NCBI GenBank assembly: GCA_036936605.1
Contig: JAUPFV010000005.1
Span: forward strand, 188,106,958 to 188,170,957
From: Limnanthes douglasii subsp. nivea
Taxonomy: Eukaryota > Streptophyta > Magnoliopsida > Brassicales > Limnanthaceae
Length of the DNA stretch: 64,000 bases
Direction of reading: 5' to 3'
Within the stretch, counting starts at the first letter, position 1. Each line of letters begins with the position of its first letter. Of the stretch, positions 1-10,175 are shown in pieces. The position numbers and the translations under genes were made by a program. The notes below the pieces were generated by a model. The model worked only from the letters and a program-made list of their open reading frames with translations. It did not search any database and was not told the origin of the DNA.

Positions 1-3000
1 ATGCCACAAGTATTGAAAGAAGAAATGTTAAAATTCTTAAAAGCCCATCAGCATGTTTTTTCCTGGTGCAATGCTGATGTTACTGGAGTGCCGTCAGAAG
101 TGATTTCCCATCACTTATCTGTCCGGAGAGACGTAGCGCCAGTGGTGCAAAAAAGGAGAGCTTTCTCAAAAGAAAAGGCTGATGTCATTGTACAAGAGGT
201 TGACAGACTCACAAAGATGGGGCACATTAAAGAAGCTCAGTATCCTTTGTGGACTGCCAATCCAGTCTTGGTAAAAAAGAAAAACGGTAAATGGCGAATG
301 TGCATAGACTTCACGGATCTCAATCGAGCTTGCCCAAAAGACTTGTATCCGGTTCCCCGGATAGATCAGCTGGTAGATTCTACTTCTGGGAACAAGCTAC
401 TCTCCTTCATGGATGCTTTCTCCGGATATAATCAGATCCAGGTGGATCCAAGAGAACAAGAGCATACCACTTTTGTTACTGATAGAGGATTACACTGCTA
501 CAAGGTGATGCCTTTTGGTTTGAAGAATGCTGGGGCTACTTATCAAAGGTTAGTCAATAAAACCTTTGCTGATCAAATTGGAAGAAATATGGAGGTTTAC
601 ATTGACGATATGATGGTGAAAAGTGTGGATGAGCAGCTACACTTGTCCGACCTCCAGGAGACTTTTGCCAACCTGGCCAAGGTGAATTTAAAGCTAAATC
701 CTGAAAAATGTGTGTTCGGAGTGCAGTCCGGGAAGTTCTTAGGGTACATTATAAGTGAGCATGGAATCCAGCCCGACCCGGACCAGCTCAATGCTTTGTT
801 TCAAATGGAGCCTCCTCGAAATGTTAAAGAAGTGCAGCGGTTAACGGGGAGGTTAGCAGCTTTGAACAGGTTTATCTCTAGGTCTTCGGACAGATGTGCT
901 CCTTTCTTTCAAACTTTGAAAGGTGCAAAGGGGTTTGAGTGGACACCACAGTGTGATGAGGCGTTCAATGAAATTAAGAAGCATCTGTCCTCTCCGAAGA
1001 CTTTATTCAAACCAATCGATGGTGAGACTCTATTTGTGTATCTGGCTGTTTCAAGTTGTGCCATCAGTGCTGTGTTAGTTAGAGAGGTTGATGGGTATCC
1101 TCACCCAGTATACTACATCAGCAAAAGCCTGATTGATGCTGAACGGCGCTACTTAAAACTTGAAAAATTAGCGTTGGCCTTGGTGATAGCTGCAAGAAAG
1201 ATGAGGCCTTATTTTCAGGCTCATCCTATCATAGTCCGGACATCTTTCCCTTTAAAAAATGTCCTTCAGAAAGCGGATATTTCGAGCAGAATGACAAAGT
1301 GGTCAGTAGAGTTGGGAGACTTCGACATAGATTTTGCTCCTCGAACAGCAGTAAAGGCTCAGGCTGTGGCTGATTTTCTGGTCGAATTCCATTCTGATAG
1401 GGACTCAGAGCAACCTGCTGATTCAAAAGACAAAAAAGTGTGGATTGTCCGAACAGATGGTGGATCCAGTGCCATAGGATCTGGGGCAGGAATATGTCTT
1501 ACTTCTCCTTATGGGGACAGCATGTTTCAAGCTATTTGTTTTGCTTTTAGGGCGTCCAATAACGAGTCCGAATACGAAGCAGCTATAGCTGGATTAAAAT
1601 TGGCTTACATTTGTGGAGCAAAAAGGGTCAAGCTGTTAAGCGACTCCCAATTGCTTGTTCACCATGCCTTGGGCCTATCAGAAGCTAGAAAAGAACAGTT
1701 AATCAAGTATTTACTTCTCTTGAAAAATGAGGCAATGAAGTTTAAAGCTGTTGTCTATGAGCACATTCCCCGAGCAGAGAATGAACTGGCAGACTCATTG
1801 GCAACAATAGCATATACGGAGTCCTATCCATGGATCCATGTGCTTGAAAGTCCTTCTATTCAACTTGATGAAGGGAAGAAAGAGGAAGTTTTTGAAATAC
1901 AAGTAAATAAACCTCAAGATTGGAGGTCTCCACTTATACAATATCTGTCCGATGGCGTCGTACCATTGGTTAAATCACAAGCCAGAACGTTAAAACACAA
2001 GGCTCATGGTTTCATCATGATTAGAGAGGTCTTGTACAAGAAATCCTACAGCAAACCTCTCCTACGCTGTTTAGGAGATCATGAGTCACAAATGGTTCTC
2101 TCCGAATCACATGATGGTGAGGGATCAGCTCATTGTGGATTTAGAGCGTTAACAAGAAGAGTGCTTCTCTCCGGATATTATTGGCCTTCAATAATGAAAG
2201 ATGCCAAGGAACTGGTAAGAAGGTGTGACCCATGCCAAAGGTACAGCAATGAAATTCATGTACCAGCCATCCCTTTGGAATCAATTTCTGAGCCTATCCC
2301 TTTTGCTCGATGGGGATTGGACTTAGTTGGGCCTCTCCCTATGGCGTCCGGAGGACGTAAAACCATAATTGTAGCCATCGACTACTTTTCGAAGTGGATA
2401 GAAGCAGCCCCCTTAGCAGGAACAACATCAAAGGCTGTTATAAAATTCATTCTATCCAACATATGTTGCAGATTTGGTGTCCCTCAGAAAATAACAACAG
2501 ATAATGGGCCACAGTTTGACAACCGAGAAATGGAGAGCTTCTGTGCCTCAAGGGGTATTCAGCACTGCTTTTCTTCACCATTCCACCCACAAGCCAATGG
2601 GCAAGTTGAGGTGGCTAATAGAACAATACTGTCCGGCTTAAAGAAAAATCTGGAAGGGGCTGCTGGGAAGTGGCCTAGTTATTTACAAGAAGTCTTGTGG
2701 GCATACCGGACAACGCCTGGGGCTGCCACACAAGAATCACCTTTTGCCTTGGTCTATGGGATGGATGCAGTAGCTCCCATAGAGAAGACACTCCCCTCTT
2801 TTCGTGTTCATAACTTCTCCGGACAGGCTAATGAAATAGCAATCAGAAATCAGCTTGATTTGATTGAAGAGAGGCGAATAAAAGCTCATCTTAGAATGAC
2901 ACACTATCAGGGCTTGATGAGAAGCAGGTTTGCTTCCAAGGTTAAAAGAAGGGACTTTCAACCAGGAGATAAAGTATTGAGGAAAGTTTTCTTGCACACC

Positions 3001-3156
3001 AAGGAAAAGCTCTTCGGAAAGCTGGCCCCAACCTGGGAGGGTCCGTATACTGTGGTTGAAAGAATCAAGCCTGGCACATACTGGCTGGAAGACAAAGATG
3101 GCAGGGTTTTAACTCACCCTTGGAACATTGAACACCTTCGAATGTATTTGGAATGA
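1..3156 (+). CDS. Tat pol polyprotein (RT, RNase H, archaeal-type RNase H, integrase), 5'-truncated by window
   Basis: This is an uninterrupted 1051-codon reading frame that begins at the window edge, so the true start and the protease lie upstream. Reverse transcriptase spans about residues 60-240, with the catalytic YIDDM at 200-204. The usual RNase H follows (about 325-430). A second, archaeal-type RNase H occupies about 480-605, with TDGGS near 485 and a conserved SNNE-YEA stretch; this is a hallmark of the Tat lineage. Integrase has an HHCC zinc finger (H704, H711, C742, C745) and a DD35E core (D774, D834, E870), ending in a chromodomain-less tail with GDKVLRK. All catalytic residues are present, so the enzyme could still be active. 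The protein makes and integrates cDNA from the element RNA. It converges on the antisense gene 440 bp downstream. Confidence 0.95.
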   Translation: MPQVLKEEMLKFLKAHQHVFSWCNADVTGVPSEVISHHLSVRRDVAPVVQKRRAFSKEKADVIVQEVDRLTKMGHIKEAQYPLWTANPVLVKKKNGKWRMCIDFTDLNRACPKDLYPVPRIDQLVDSTSGNKLLSFMDAFSGYNQIQVDPREQEHTTFVTDRGLHCYKVMPFGLKNAGATYQRLVNKTFADQIGRNMEVYIDDMMVKSVDEQLHLSDLQETFANLAKVNLKLNPEKCVFGVQSGKFLGYIISEHGIQPDPDQLNALFQMEPPRNVKEVQRLTGRLAALNRFISRSSDRCAPFFQTLKGAKGFEWTPQCDEAFNEIKKHLSSPKTLFKPIDGETLFVYLAVSSCAISAVLVREVDGYPHPVYYISKSLIDAERRYLKLEKLALALVIAARKMRPYFQAHPIIVRTSFPLKNVLQKADISSRMTKWSVELGDFDIDFAPRTAVKAQAVADFLVEFHSDRDSEQPADSKDKKVWIVRTDGGSSAIGSGAGICLTSPYGDSMFQAICFAFRASNNESEYEAAIAGLKLAYICGAKRVKLLSDSQLLVHHALGLSEARKEQLIKYLLLLKNEAMKFKAVVYEHIPRAENELADSLATIAYTESYPWIHVLESPSIQLDEGKKEEVFEIQVNKPQDWRSPLIQYLSDGVVPLVKSQARTLKHKAHGFIMIREVLYKKSYSKPLLRCLGDHESQMVLSESHDGEGSAHCGFRALTRRVLLSGYYWPSIMKDAKELVRRCDPCQRYSNEIHVPAIPLESISEPIPFARWGLDLVGPLPMASGGRKTIIVAIDYFSKWIEAAPLAGTTSKAVIKFILSNICCRFGVPQKITTDNGPQFDNREMESFCASRGIQHCFSSPFHPQANGQVEVANRTILSGLKKNLEGAAGKWPSYLQEVLWAYRTTPGAATQESPFALVYGMDAVAPIEKTLPSFRVHNFSGQANEIAIRNQLDLIEERRIKAHLRMTHYQGLMRSRFASKVKRRDFQPGDKVLRKVFLHTKEKLFGKLAPTWEGPYTVVERIKPGTYWLEDKDGRVLTHPWNIEHLRMYLE

Positions 3157-3596
3157 AACTTATGTAAATATTTACTTGTTTAAACATCCATGTAAATATT
3201 TGGGGGCATACCACTACCCCTCTCTGGCGCCACGGAGAGCTTTAAATGAAACTTGGAGCTTTTTTGAATAAATTTTCTAAGTTTTTGCAAAATTCTGTTG
3301 ATTACCATGCTACCCGGACTGAAAGTTCTAAGGGCTATTTAAATTCTAGCCAGAGAAATTAAACACTCTCACAATACGAAATACTTAAACAAACTATGGA
3401 ATAAGAGAAAGGTTGTGCAAAATAAAACATTCATTCAATAAACTTAAAGTTGCCTTGGCCTTCCAAGGACTTTTTAAAACAAGTTTAAACACAATACAAA
3501 AATCTGTCCGGTTAAAACGGACAGCATCACAAAAAAGGTGCCTTGACCTTCCAAGGACTTTGGTTCGAACAAAAAGTAAGCAGAATAAATTACCAT
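3157..3596. repeat. Spacer between convergent pol and antisense gene, with duplicated palindromes
   Basis: This is non-coding sequence between the stop codons of two convergent genes. It holds two copies, about 88 bp apart (3451-3473 and 3538-3558), of a block centred on the near-palindrome CCTTGGCCTTCCAAGG. Between them is a hairpin with a 7-bp stem (CTGTCCG...CGGACAG, about 3507-3527). It occupies the same place as the larger tandem arrays of the other Tat elements in this window. A 3'-end formation or spacer role is inference. Confidence 0.5.
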
Positions 3597-6557
3597 CTAA
3601 GGGGGAGCCTTTGAAGATGGCTCACCCTCATCTGTTCCCTTGGTCTTGATATCACTTTGTTCCTCAATGACCTTCTTGCCTTTGGGGTCAGCCTCTTCTT
3701 CACCCGGACTCTCTCCGGTTTCCTCCTCGTCACCAGATGAGGATATATCAGTATACCCTTCATCAACCATGGTCCAATATGGAAGATCATCATCATCCAC
3801 ATAACGCCATAAGTCCCCAAGTCTCCTCTTCGGGAACTTCTCGTGAAATAGGAGGACCATGTCGGACTTCACCTTCTCAATCAATAATTCCTCACTCCGT
3901 AGCATCTCCTTGGCATAAGCATTGATTTTGGCCTTGATCATGGCCTCTTGATCCTTCACCAGGGCAGCTTTCTCACCAACAGCCTAAGTCACTGCATTCT
4001 CCAAAGTAAGTTTGTCAGTAGTCAGGTTGGTGACAATCTTTTCTTTTGCTGCAGTCTCATCTTTTGAGGTTTTCAAGTCTTTCTCCAACTCGGACTGCTT
4101 AGCCCGGAGATCTTCTAGGGTTTTCTCCAAAGAGGCAACTTTTGTGTTGCTTTCATCTTTACTCCTCTTCAGCTGTTCGTTCGACTCCTTAAGCAAGTCA
4201 ATCTGGGTAGTGGCTCCCCGGAGGTCACCGGACAGTTTCTCCTTCTCAGACTTAAGCTCCTTAATGGTTTCTGCCTGACTTCGGACTTGCCTTTCCAGGG
4301 TGAGCACAGGTTGCACGTTGCTAAGGAGGGAGTGAGCTATAATGTCCCTTTCGCTGGAAACCAAGAAACTCTTGCCATTAAAGTTCACTGTGTTGGAACT
4401 ACTTGGAGGAACATATGGCCCTGCAAACTCATCCCTAGACAAACCAAGGAAGTAGTCACCTAGAGGACCCAGGCCGGTGACATCCACTTCATCCATGTTG
4501 ATCTCTCCCTGTTCAATATCATCAGTGTGAAGCTCCCCTGGAATACCTTCGTTAAGGTTTTCTGGGATCTCTTCGGCTAATGTAGGATCAACTGGAAAAG
4601 TGGGCTCCGGGTCCCGGAGAGCAAATTCTTCTTCTTGAGAAGTTTTCTTCTTTTTTACTTCTCTCTCAGCACCCTCGCTTACTTGCTTACGGGTTCGTTT
4701 GGAGACCCTCGTAGGTTTTGAGGGAGTCTCTCCGTGTTTCTTACTTTCCACTTCTACCACCTGTAGAAGGCTTGCATCAACTTGAACTGGAATTGGCACC
4801 TCTGTGTCAGTTAGGGCCTTTTTCTCTGAATCTCCTGCTGTTTTCCTCCCTTTCTTCTTCTGGCCCTTCATCTTACTTGGGGCTTTGGCCCGGAGAGGGA
4901 GGAAAAGGATCCCATCTAGCTCATGAGACCTTCTCAGCACAACGTCATCATCAGGAGGGGTGGAAAACTCCTCCCAAGTTAAATCCCTTCGACCTGTGGT
5001 GTTCCACAGGTGAGATCTGGCTAAGTTTCCCGGAGTAAAAGCCTTGTGAAACCGGTTCTCCCAGTTCTCTGCGGCCCATGTGTTTATTTTGCCACAGGTA
5101 ACCTGTCCGGCTTTCGCATAGTCTCCGAACTCTTTTGGCAGTTCTAGCAAAACAAAAGAATAATTAAGTTAGTGAAAGCTTAAAGAAGGGAAGATTCGAA
5201 TAGAAACTTAAAGAAAGAACTTACGATCACTTCTCCATCTACTTCGAAGAAGGCTAGGATTCTCCCCAATCTTAATCTTCTTCCCATTCTCCCATGAGCC
5301 ACTTATAAACAAGAACTGGCTCCTCCATTTATTCTCCGATTCCAGGAGATCGTCAACGGCTTTCAGATTGTTCCCCATATTAAAGTGATAAAAGGGGAAC
5401 TGGTGATGTTTGCATAGACTTGCCACAGCAGCAAACTCTTCCATGGGAAGAGGGATTCCGGACAGCCTGGACGCCATTATGCATGACATCAAGGTGTACC
5501 ATCCGTTGGGACTCAGCTGCGATGGACATAGCTTGACCAAATGGAAATAGCGCACTATCTCCGGATCCAATGGGAACCTAAGTCCCCAATTAAACAGCTC
5601 TGTAAAAAAGACAATCTCGTTTCTCTTGCAATCCATCGGGGTCTCCGGGTCGATGGGAATTCGAATCTTTACATTTTCAGGGATCCCCCACTTAGTGCGA
5701 AGCCGTCCCAAATCCCTAGTGTGAATAAACATGTACTTGGTTTTTAACAAAGACAAAAGGTACTTAAATTCTACCTTGTGAAAGCAGGGACCAACTTTCC
5801 CTTCAAGGCTCTCCGGCAGATCCGGACGGCTCAGGTATAAGTCCTCTTTGCCTTTCTTGGCAACAACTATGGCAGTGTCAGCTTGTCCGGAAGACTCGGA
5901 CTCAAACCTAGCCTCCTCTATGGAGTCTTCCATCCTCTCCTCCATTACTGTTGGGGGAGCTTCTGCAGAAACAGCCCGGGGAGGGATGAAGCTTGGTACA
6001 GCTGATCCTTCGGACTGACGGCTCGTTGAATGTTTTTGGGTTTTCACCTCAGCTTGAGTCTCTGAGGTCGAAGTTTCCTTTGGAGGCAATGGACTACTAG
6101 CCTCCGGACCGACCGGCCTCTCCCGGAGGGTCCTAACAGTTGTCCCGGACCCTGACTCACTAGTATTCTTTGAGGAGAGTCCTTTGACCAACCTGCTTGG
6201 TCTTTTCATGATCAGCTTGTCTGGGGAATGATCGGAGTCTGACCCCATGGCAATAAAAGTAGATTTCTTCTTAACACTCGTAACAGTAGCCCCTGGTTCG
6301 ACGACAGGAATTGACTCTTGAACTGAAGAGTCTGAAACGATGGGGGAGAGTGTCGTTCGAAAGAGTTTTCTAGGTTTTGTACCTTTCGAAGAAGATGAAC
6401 CTCTATCAGATTCTTCGATTGAAGTGTCTGGTCTCTCAACTGGCGATGCTGGAAGCCCTGCTGCAATCCTTTTCTCTTTTTCAACTCTTTGAGCTCTCTC
6501 TAGTTCTGAAAGATTGAGCCAGCCACCCTTGATTAAAGCTGTTCTTGCTGTGAACAT
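3597..6557 (-). CDS. Antisense ORF of copy 1: PF04195-type protein with C-terminal coiled coil, one intron
   Basis: The start ATG is at 6557. Exon 1 runs 6557-5225 and exon 2 runs from 5143 downward. The intron 5224-5144 (81 nt) has GTAAGT and TTGCTAG borders in phase 1, and splicing keeps the frame open. An in-frame TAG at 3986-3984 ends the protein at about 830 residues; the same frame then continues to 3597, so a C-terminal piece of about 128 residues has probably been lost. The N-terminus is Ser/Thr/Pro-rich. The PF04195-like domain covers about residues 245-440 (motif ELFNWGLRFPLDP). Lysine-rich NLS-like stretches follow, then a long coiled coil and an acidic tail. The function of this family is unknown; the label 'transposase' attached to it in databases is not supported here. 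It is clearly homologous to the antisense gene at 48411-51244. Confidence 0.85.
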
Positions 6558-6982
6558 AAAACGATTAAGGAAATCTTAAGGTTTTAGAGAGATGAAGTTT
6601 TGAGTAAAATGGCAAAGTGAAAATGAGACTGTGAAAGATTAATAGTATTTATAGTAAATGTAAAAAAGGGGTTTGATTCCTAGGAGAATCCGAAAAGTTG
6701 GGCAATGATTAAAAGACGGCGCTGACGTCATCAAAACCATTTAAAGAAGTTACCTATTCAATAAAGTGGTGTAATTTTCGAGGTAGAAAAACGGCTGGAG
6801 TGGCCAACCAGAGGGTGACACGTGTCCCACTACTCCTGACAAAGAACCGTTTGGAATTCGTAACGGTTGGGCTGTCCGGGCCTGTCTCAACTCTCTTCGA
6901 ATCGGAAAACCACTTCCGAAATCGGACTGTTTTTCAGTTCTTTAACAAGGACACTTGTTCAAATACCTAAAAAAGGGGCTCC
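6558..6982 (-). promoter_or_regulatory. Antisense promoter region of copy 1 (TATA box 6646-6653)
   Basis: On the minus strand a TATAAATA box lies about 90 bp upstream of the antisense gene's ATG at 6557, a suitable distance for a core promoter with a short leader. The remainder of the stretch, up to the LTR at 6983, has no coding frame that I trust. A polypurine tract (AAAAAAGGGG, about 6970-6979) sits directly before the LTR and would prime plus-strand cDNA synthesis of the element. Confidence 0.55.
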
Positions 6983-7484
6983 TGATGAGTCCGAATTCGA
7001 AGAGCTCCCCGGAAGGGTAGTCCAAAGTAAAACTCCCCGAAAATCGGACAGACTCCAAGACTATAATCCGAACAGCCCTGTTTGAACCGGACAGATGATT
7101 TCGAACACAGCAAACATAAGACAATTCGAACTATGACTAAAGTACTAAAAAACCTAATCACTATCTGACTAAGCTACCTGTGCATTTGCTTAAACTTCAT
7201 GGGTCTTTAAACATGACCCGGGTCCATGAAACTTGACCCGAAAGCCCATAAGGGCCCAAATTACACACTATAAATACCCAACCACCAGCATTAACTATGG
7301 GTAAGAAAAATTAACTGCTGCCAGGCTGCTTAATTCTCTCTCCACCCTTGAAACACTTTGTAACGCCCTGAAATATCTTAAAACACCTTTAGACACCACC
7401 ACACCACCGTGAAACACCCTTACGCTGCCTTAAAACTCTACTTAAAATTACCAGCCTACCCCCAGGCTACTTTTATCCACACCA
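6983..7484 (+). repeat. 3' LTR of copy 1
   Basis: The start is set by the polypurine tract followed by TGATGAG, which parallels the TGATA(A)G starts of the other Tat elements here. The right end, near 7484 (CCACACCA), is set by alignment with the 5' LTR of copy 3, where the LTR ends in TCCA just before a primer-binding site. Shared blocks include a GCAGGCTGCTTAATT-like segment. A TATA box (TATAAATA, 7269-7276) marks the likely LTR promoter. The right end is uncertain by some tens of bases. Confidence 0.6.
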
Positions 7485-8814
7485 AACCAGAAAAAACTAA
7501 AATAGTTATAACATGTCCGACAAAGGAGATTGAATGAGATGTAACAACTATTCATAAAGAGGAAGATCTAAAAATACTTAACAACAGAAGAACAAAGTTA
7601 GTATAAATCGTAAAACCTCATGTCCTCTTCAACCTCAACAAACAATTGTACAACCAGTCATAAATCCTCCTCATTCTCATCCTCAACAAACAGTTATACA
7701 AGATCCTCACGAAGCTGCAATAGATGAAGATGACATATCTTCATTTTATTATCCAAAAACATTTAATAAAAAAACATAGAATATAATATGATTGACGAAT
7801 CAACAAAGATACAAATAAATTTATATTGAAAGAATATGTCAAATATTTGGTCTTTTAAACGAAGAAAAAAAATATGAGTTCGCTATTAATCCTGCTCTAT
7901 GGTCATTTCCATCAAGAATTTTTTATGTTCAATTAGAAAACACGATGATGGAGATTGAAAATAATGGTGACTTGGACTACAAAGTAAATTATCATACCTA
8001 GAATCCTATTTACACAACCAATTTGTTCATATTTACGCACCATTATTACTCTTAATTTTGGAATTAATTTTTTTTTATTTTCACAACCAAATTGTACGTA
8101 ATTACGCACATAACCAACACTTGGTATTTTTAAAACTAGTTAACACCTAATTCCATACCATTCTATTTTTTTTGTTCTTCATGCAATTGATGCACACACA
8201 TTCATCAAAAGACTAATAAAAGTATAAGGCTTAATGTAATTTTCCAATTTGAATAAAAGTTATTATAACAAAAAAATATATTCATCAAATTGGAAGAGCT
8301 GAACGATAATATAAATGGTTCACAATATTATGGTTTAAATCTACCAAATTGGAAAATATTAAGCTATATATGAGCTCATGAATTTGTAAGTTAATTTATT
8401 ATGTTAAAATAAAAAATTTAAATTCTTTATTTTACTATTGATTTGATTATATATATATATATACCATATTATAAACATAAATAGAAGATAAAATAAATAT
8501 CACCCTAATTATTGATGATATATACAAGGCGAGTTCTACTAAAACAAGATATATGATCCTTCTGATATGTATAAGAAACTAAAGTTAAAAATTGATCAAA
8601 TCATTAGGTAGTATGTGCATTTCTTTCAGACGAAGGCATTATATACAACTACAACTCGACACTACATGGTAAAACTGACCAAACAATAAAGTTAGTTAAA
8701 TAATTGGTAAGTCATACAAAGATATAACATTGTCTGATTTATATTTATGTTTTCTTAAACAATATACATTTATCGAAAAGATAAATGATACCAAAACCAA
8801 TAATCAAAATTAAA
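7485..8814. other. AT-rich intergenic stretch with decayed coding traces
   Basis: No intact gene. Short in-frame traces on the plus strand (7880-7960, around an INPALWSFP-like stretch) may be the upstream part of the decayed protease at 8815. Around 8030-8130 are dispersed 'cacaacc...acgcac' motifs like those at 9110-9350 and 22330-22670. I see nothing else that I can name. Confidence 0.4.
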
Positions 8815-8925
8815 AGCTCATTAGACATTCCACAACAAAAACCCGGTTCTGTTGATTGTGGATCTTTTGTGTGCAAGTATGCAATGTGTTTCATTGAAAC
8901 TGAAAAATATCGAAAACATTTGACC
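8815..8925 (+). pseudogene. Ulp1-like (C48) cysteine protease remnant, catalytic-Cys segment
   Basis: A short plus-strand frame reads like the catalytic-cysteine end of Ulp1/SENP proteases: IPQQ, then VDCGSFVCKYA, in which the Cys of DCG is the nucleophile and the upstream Gln would form the oxyanion hole. These proteases remove SUMO. In plant genomes many copies are carried by transposable elements such as MULE and CACTA types. The Asp and His parts expected upstream are not recognisable and flanking frames are full of stops, so this is a dead fragment. Its source could be a transposon or a degraded host gene copy. Confidence 0.5.
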
Positions 8926-10030
8926 CGCGTTTTGTGACAATAAAAAGAGCTAATATATTTACTTTATTTCTTAACAGTAGACATACAATAAAATTTTAGT
9001 AGATGCTTGTATGTTAAATTCATAATAATGTCCTATTTGTAAAAGTTGTATCTCTCCAAACTACAATTTTGTTGGTTTGAAATATTAATTTCATTTTATC
9101 ATTATTTTATATATTTTTATTTCACAACTGCAACCATTTTTAAAATCATTACCCAACAAATTAAACCATTAATTCGCAACCCAATTACATTTGCATGCTA
9201 CATAACCAAATACAACGTCACTTCGCAACCTGTTTACGCAACCTTCCTTTTACGCAACCACCTATAACGTAATTTCAAAACTCTTTTACGTAACTAACTA
9301 TAATTAATTTCACAACCGGTTAACATATAATTTTGCACCAGAATCTGTTAACCCAAAATCATTCCTTTTTAGATAATTGTTAAAACATTTATGTGAATAT
9401 ATGAAAACAAAGAATCAATATAACTAAAACAATCATATAATCATTAAAAACAGAAAAAAAAAAATTGAAACAATAAAAAATAACAAAAACAGAAAATAAA
9501 AAACATTGTAATTTAATAACAACCCATAAATAAAAAAATGAAAAAAGATAAATAAATAAACAACAAAAACTGCTGAAAATTTTGACCGAAATAGACCAAA
9601 AGATAAATCAAAATAAATAAAAATGATGATCAATAACATAATTACAATATAATAATTACCAATTTTTTTGTAAATTATAAAATTTTGTAGGTTTATAATT
9701 TTAATTCGGGATGATTATGGAGATAATTTGTTTTCAACAATGCTGTTTACAATATTTTGTAGATCACTGGCCTTATGATGGAAAACATTTCGGAATAGTT
9801 GTACCAATCTTATTCTAGTATTATGGAGTAAATGCGGTTACAGTATAAAGAATGTTGGTAAATATAAAAATAATGCATAGGGAAAACGTAGTGGAGTGTA
9901 GAGAAAATGAAAATGCATGTGAAGAAGGAAAATAATGGTGATCTGGTCAGGCATGGATAGACTGGTAAGCTGTAACTTCTGACTAATTTTCTTTTTGTCA
10001 ATCATTCTAACATCCAAACAAACCCCACCG
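8926..10030. repeat. AT-rich intergenic DNA with 'gcaacc' repeats and an A-rich stretch
   Basis: Between 9110 and 9350 the motif (t/a)cgcaacc recurs at irregular intervals of about 15-30 bp, separated by AT-rich filler. From 9420 to 9640 the plus strand is extremely A-rich. No gene is supported. The block borders the subtilase promoter on its right. Confidence 0.4.
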
Positions 10031-10175
10031 CTCCCTCACACACACACTCTCTCTCTTCTTCATTGGATTTATAACTTTTATTTCTATTTAAGTATGTTCT
10101 CGGCCTACCTTCATCTCTATTCTCTTCATCATCTTTTCTTTTTTCTCAATCACTCAACAGGAGTGTGAAATCAAA
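10031..10175 (+). promoter_or_regulatory. Subtilase proximal promoter / 5' leader
   Basis: A CA/CT-rich tract (about 10031-10062), typical of plant core-promoter or 5'UTR pyrimidine patches, lies about 115-145 bp upstream of the ATG. A weak TATA-like TTTATAAC follows (about 10078-10085). The start context (TCAAAATGAG, A at -3) is favourable. No specific transcription-factor sites are claimed. Confidence 0.4.

Larger units (their letters stand above)
1..7484 (+). mobile_element. Tat-lineage Ty3/gypsy retrotransposon, copy 1 (3' part)
   Basis: The 3' portion of an LTR retrotransposon enters at the window edge, so the 5' LTR, gag and protease are not visible. In order it contains pol (+), a short spacer, a spliced gene on the minus strand, an A/G-rich tract (6971-6979) and one LTR (6983-7484). 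The dual RNase H in pol and the antisense gene place it in the Tat lineage, resembling Retand-type elements. The same family recurs, heavily decayed, at 60175-64000. Target-site duplications cannot be checked because only one end is present. Confidence 0.9.

Noticed and set aside
4718..5038. Open frame on the plus strand opposite the copy 1 antisense gene
   Set aside because: It mirrors the real minus-strand exon, has no known motif and no conservation in element 2.
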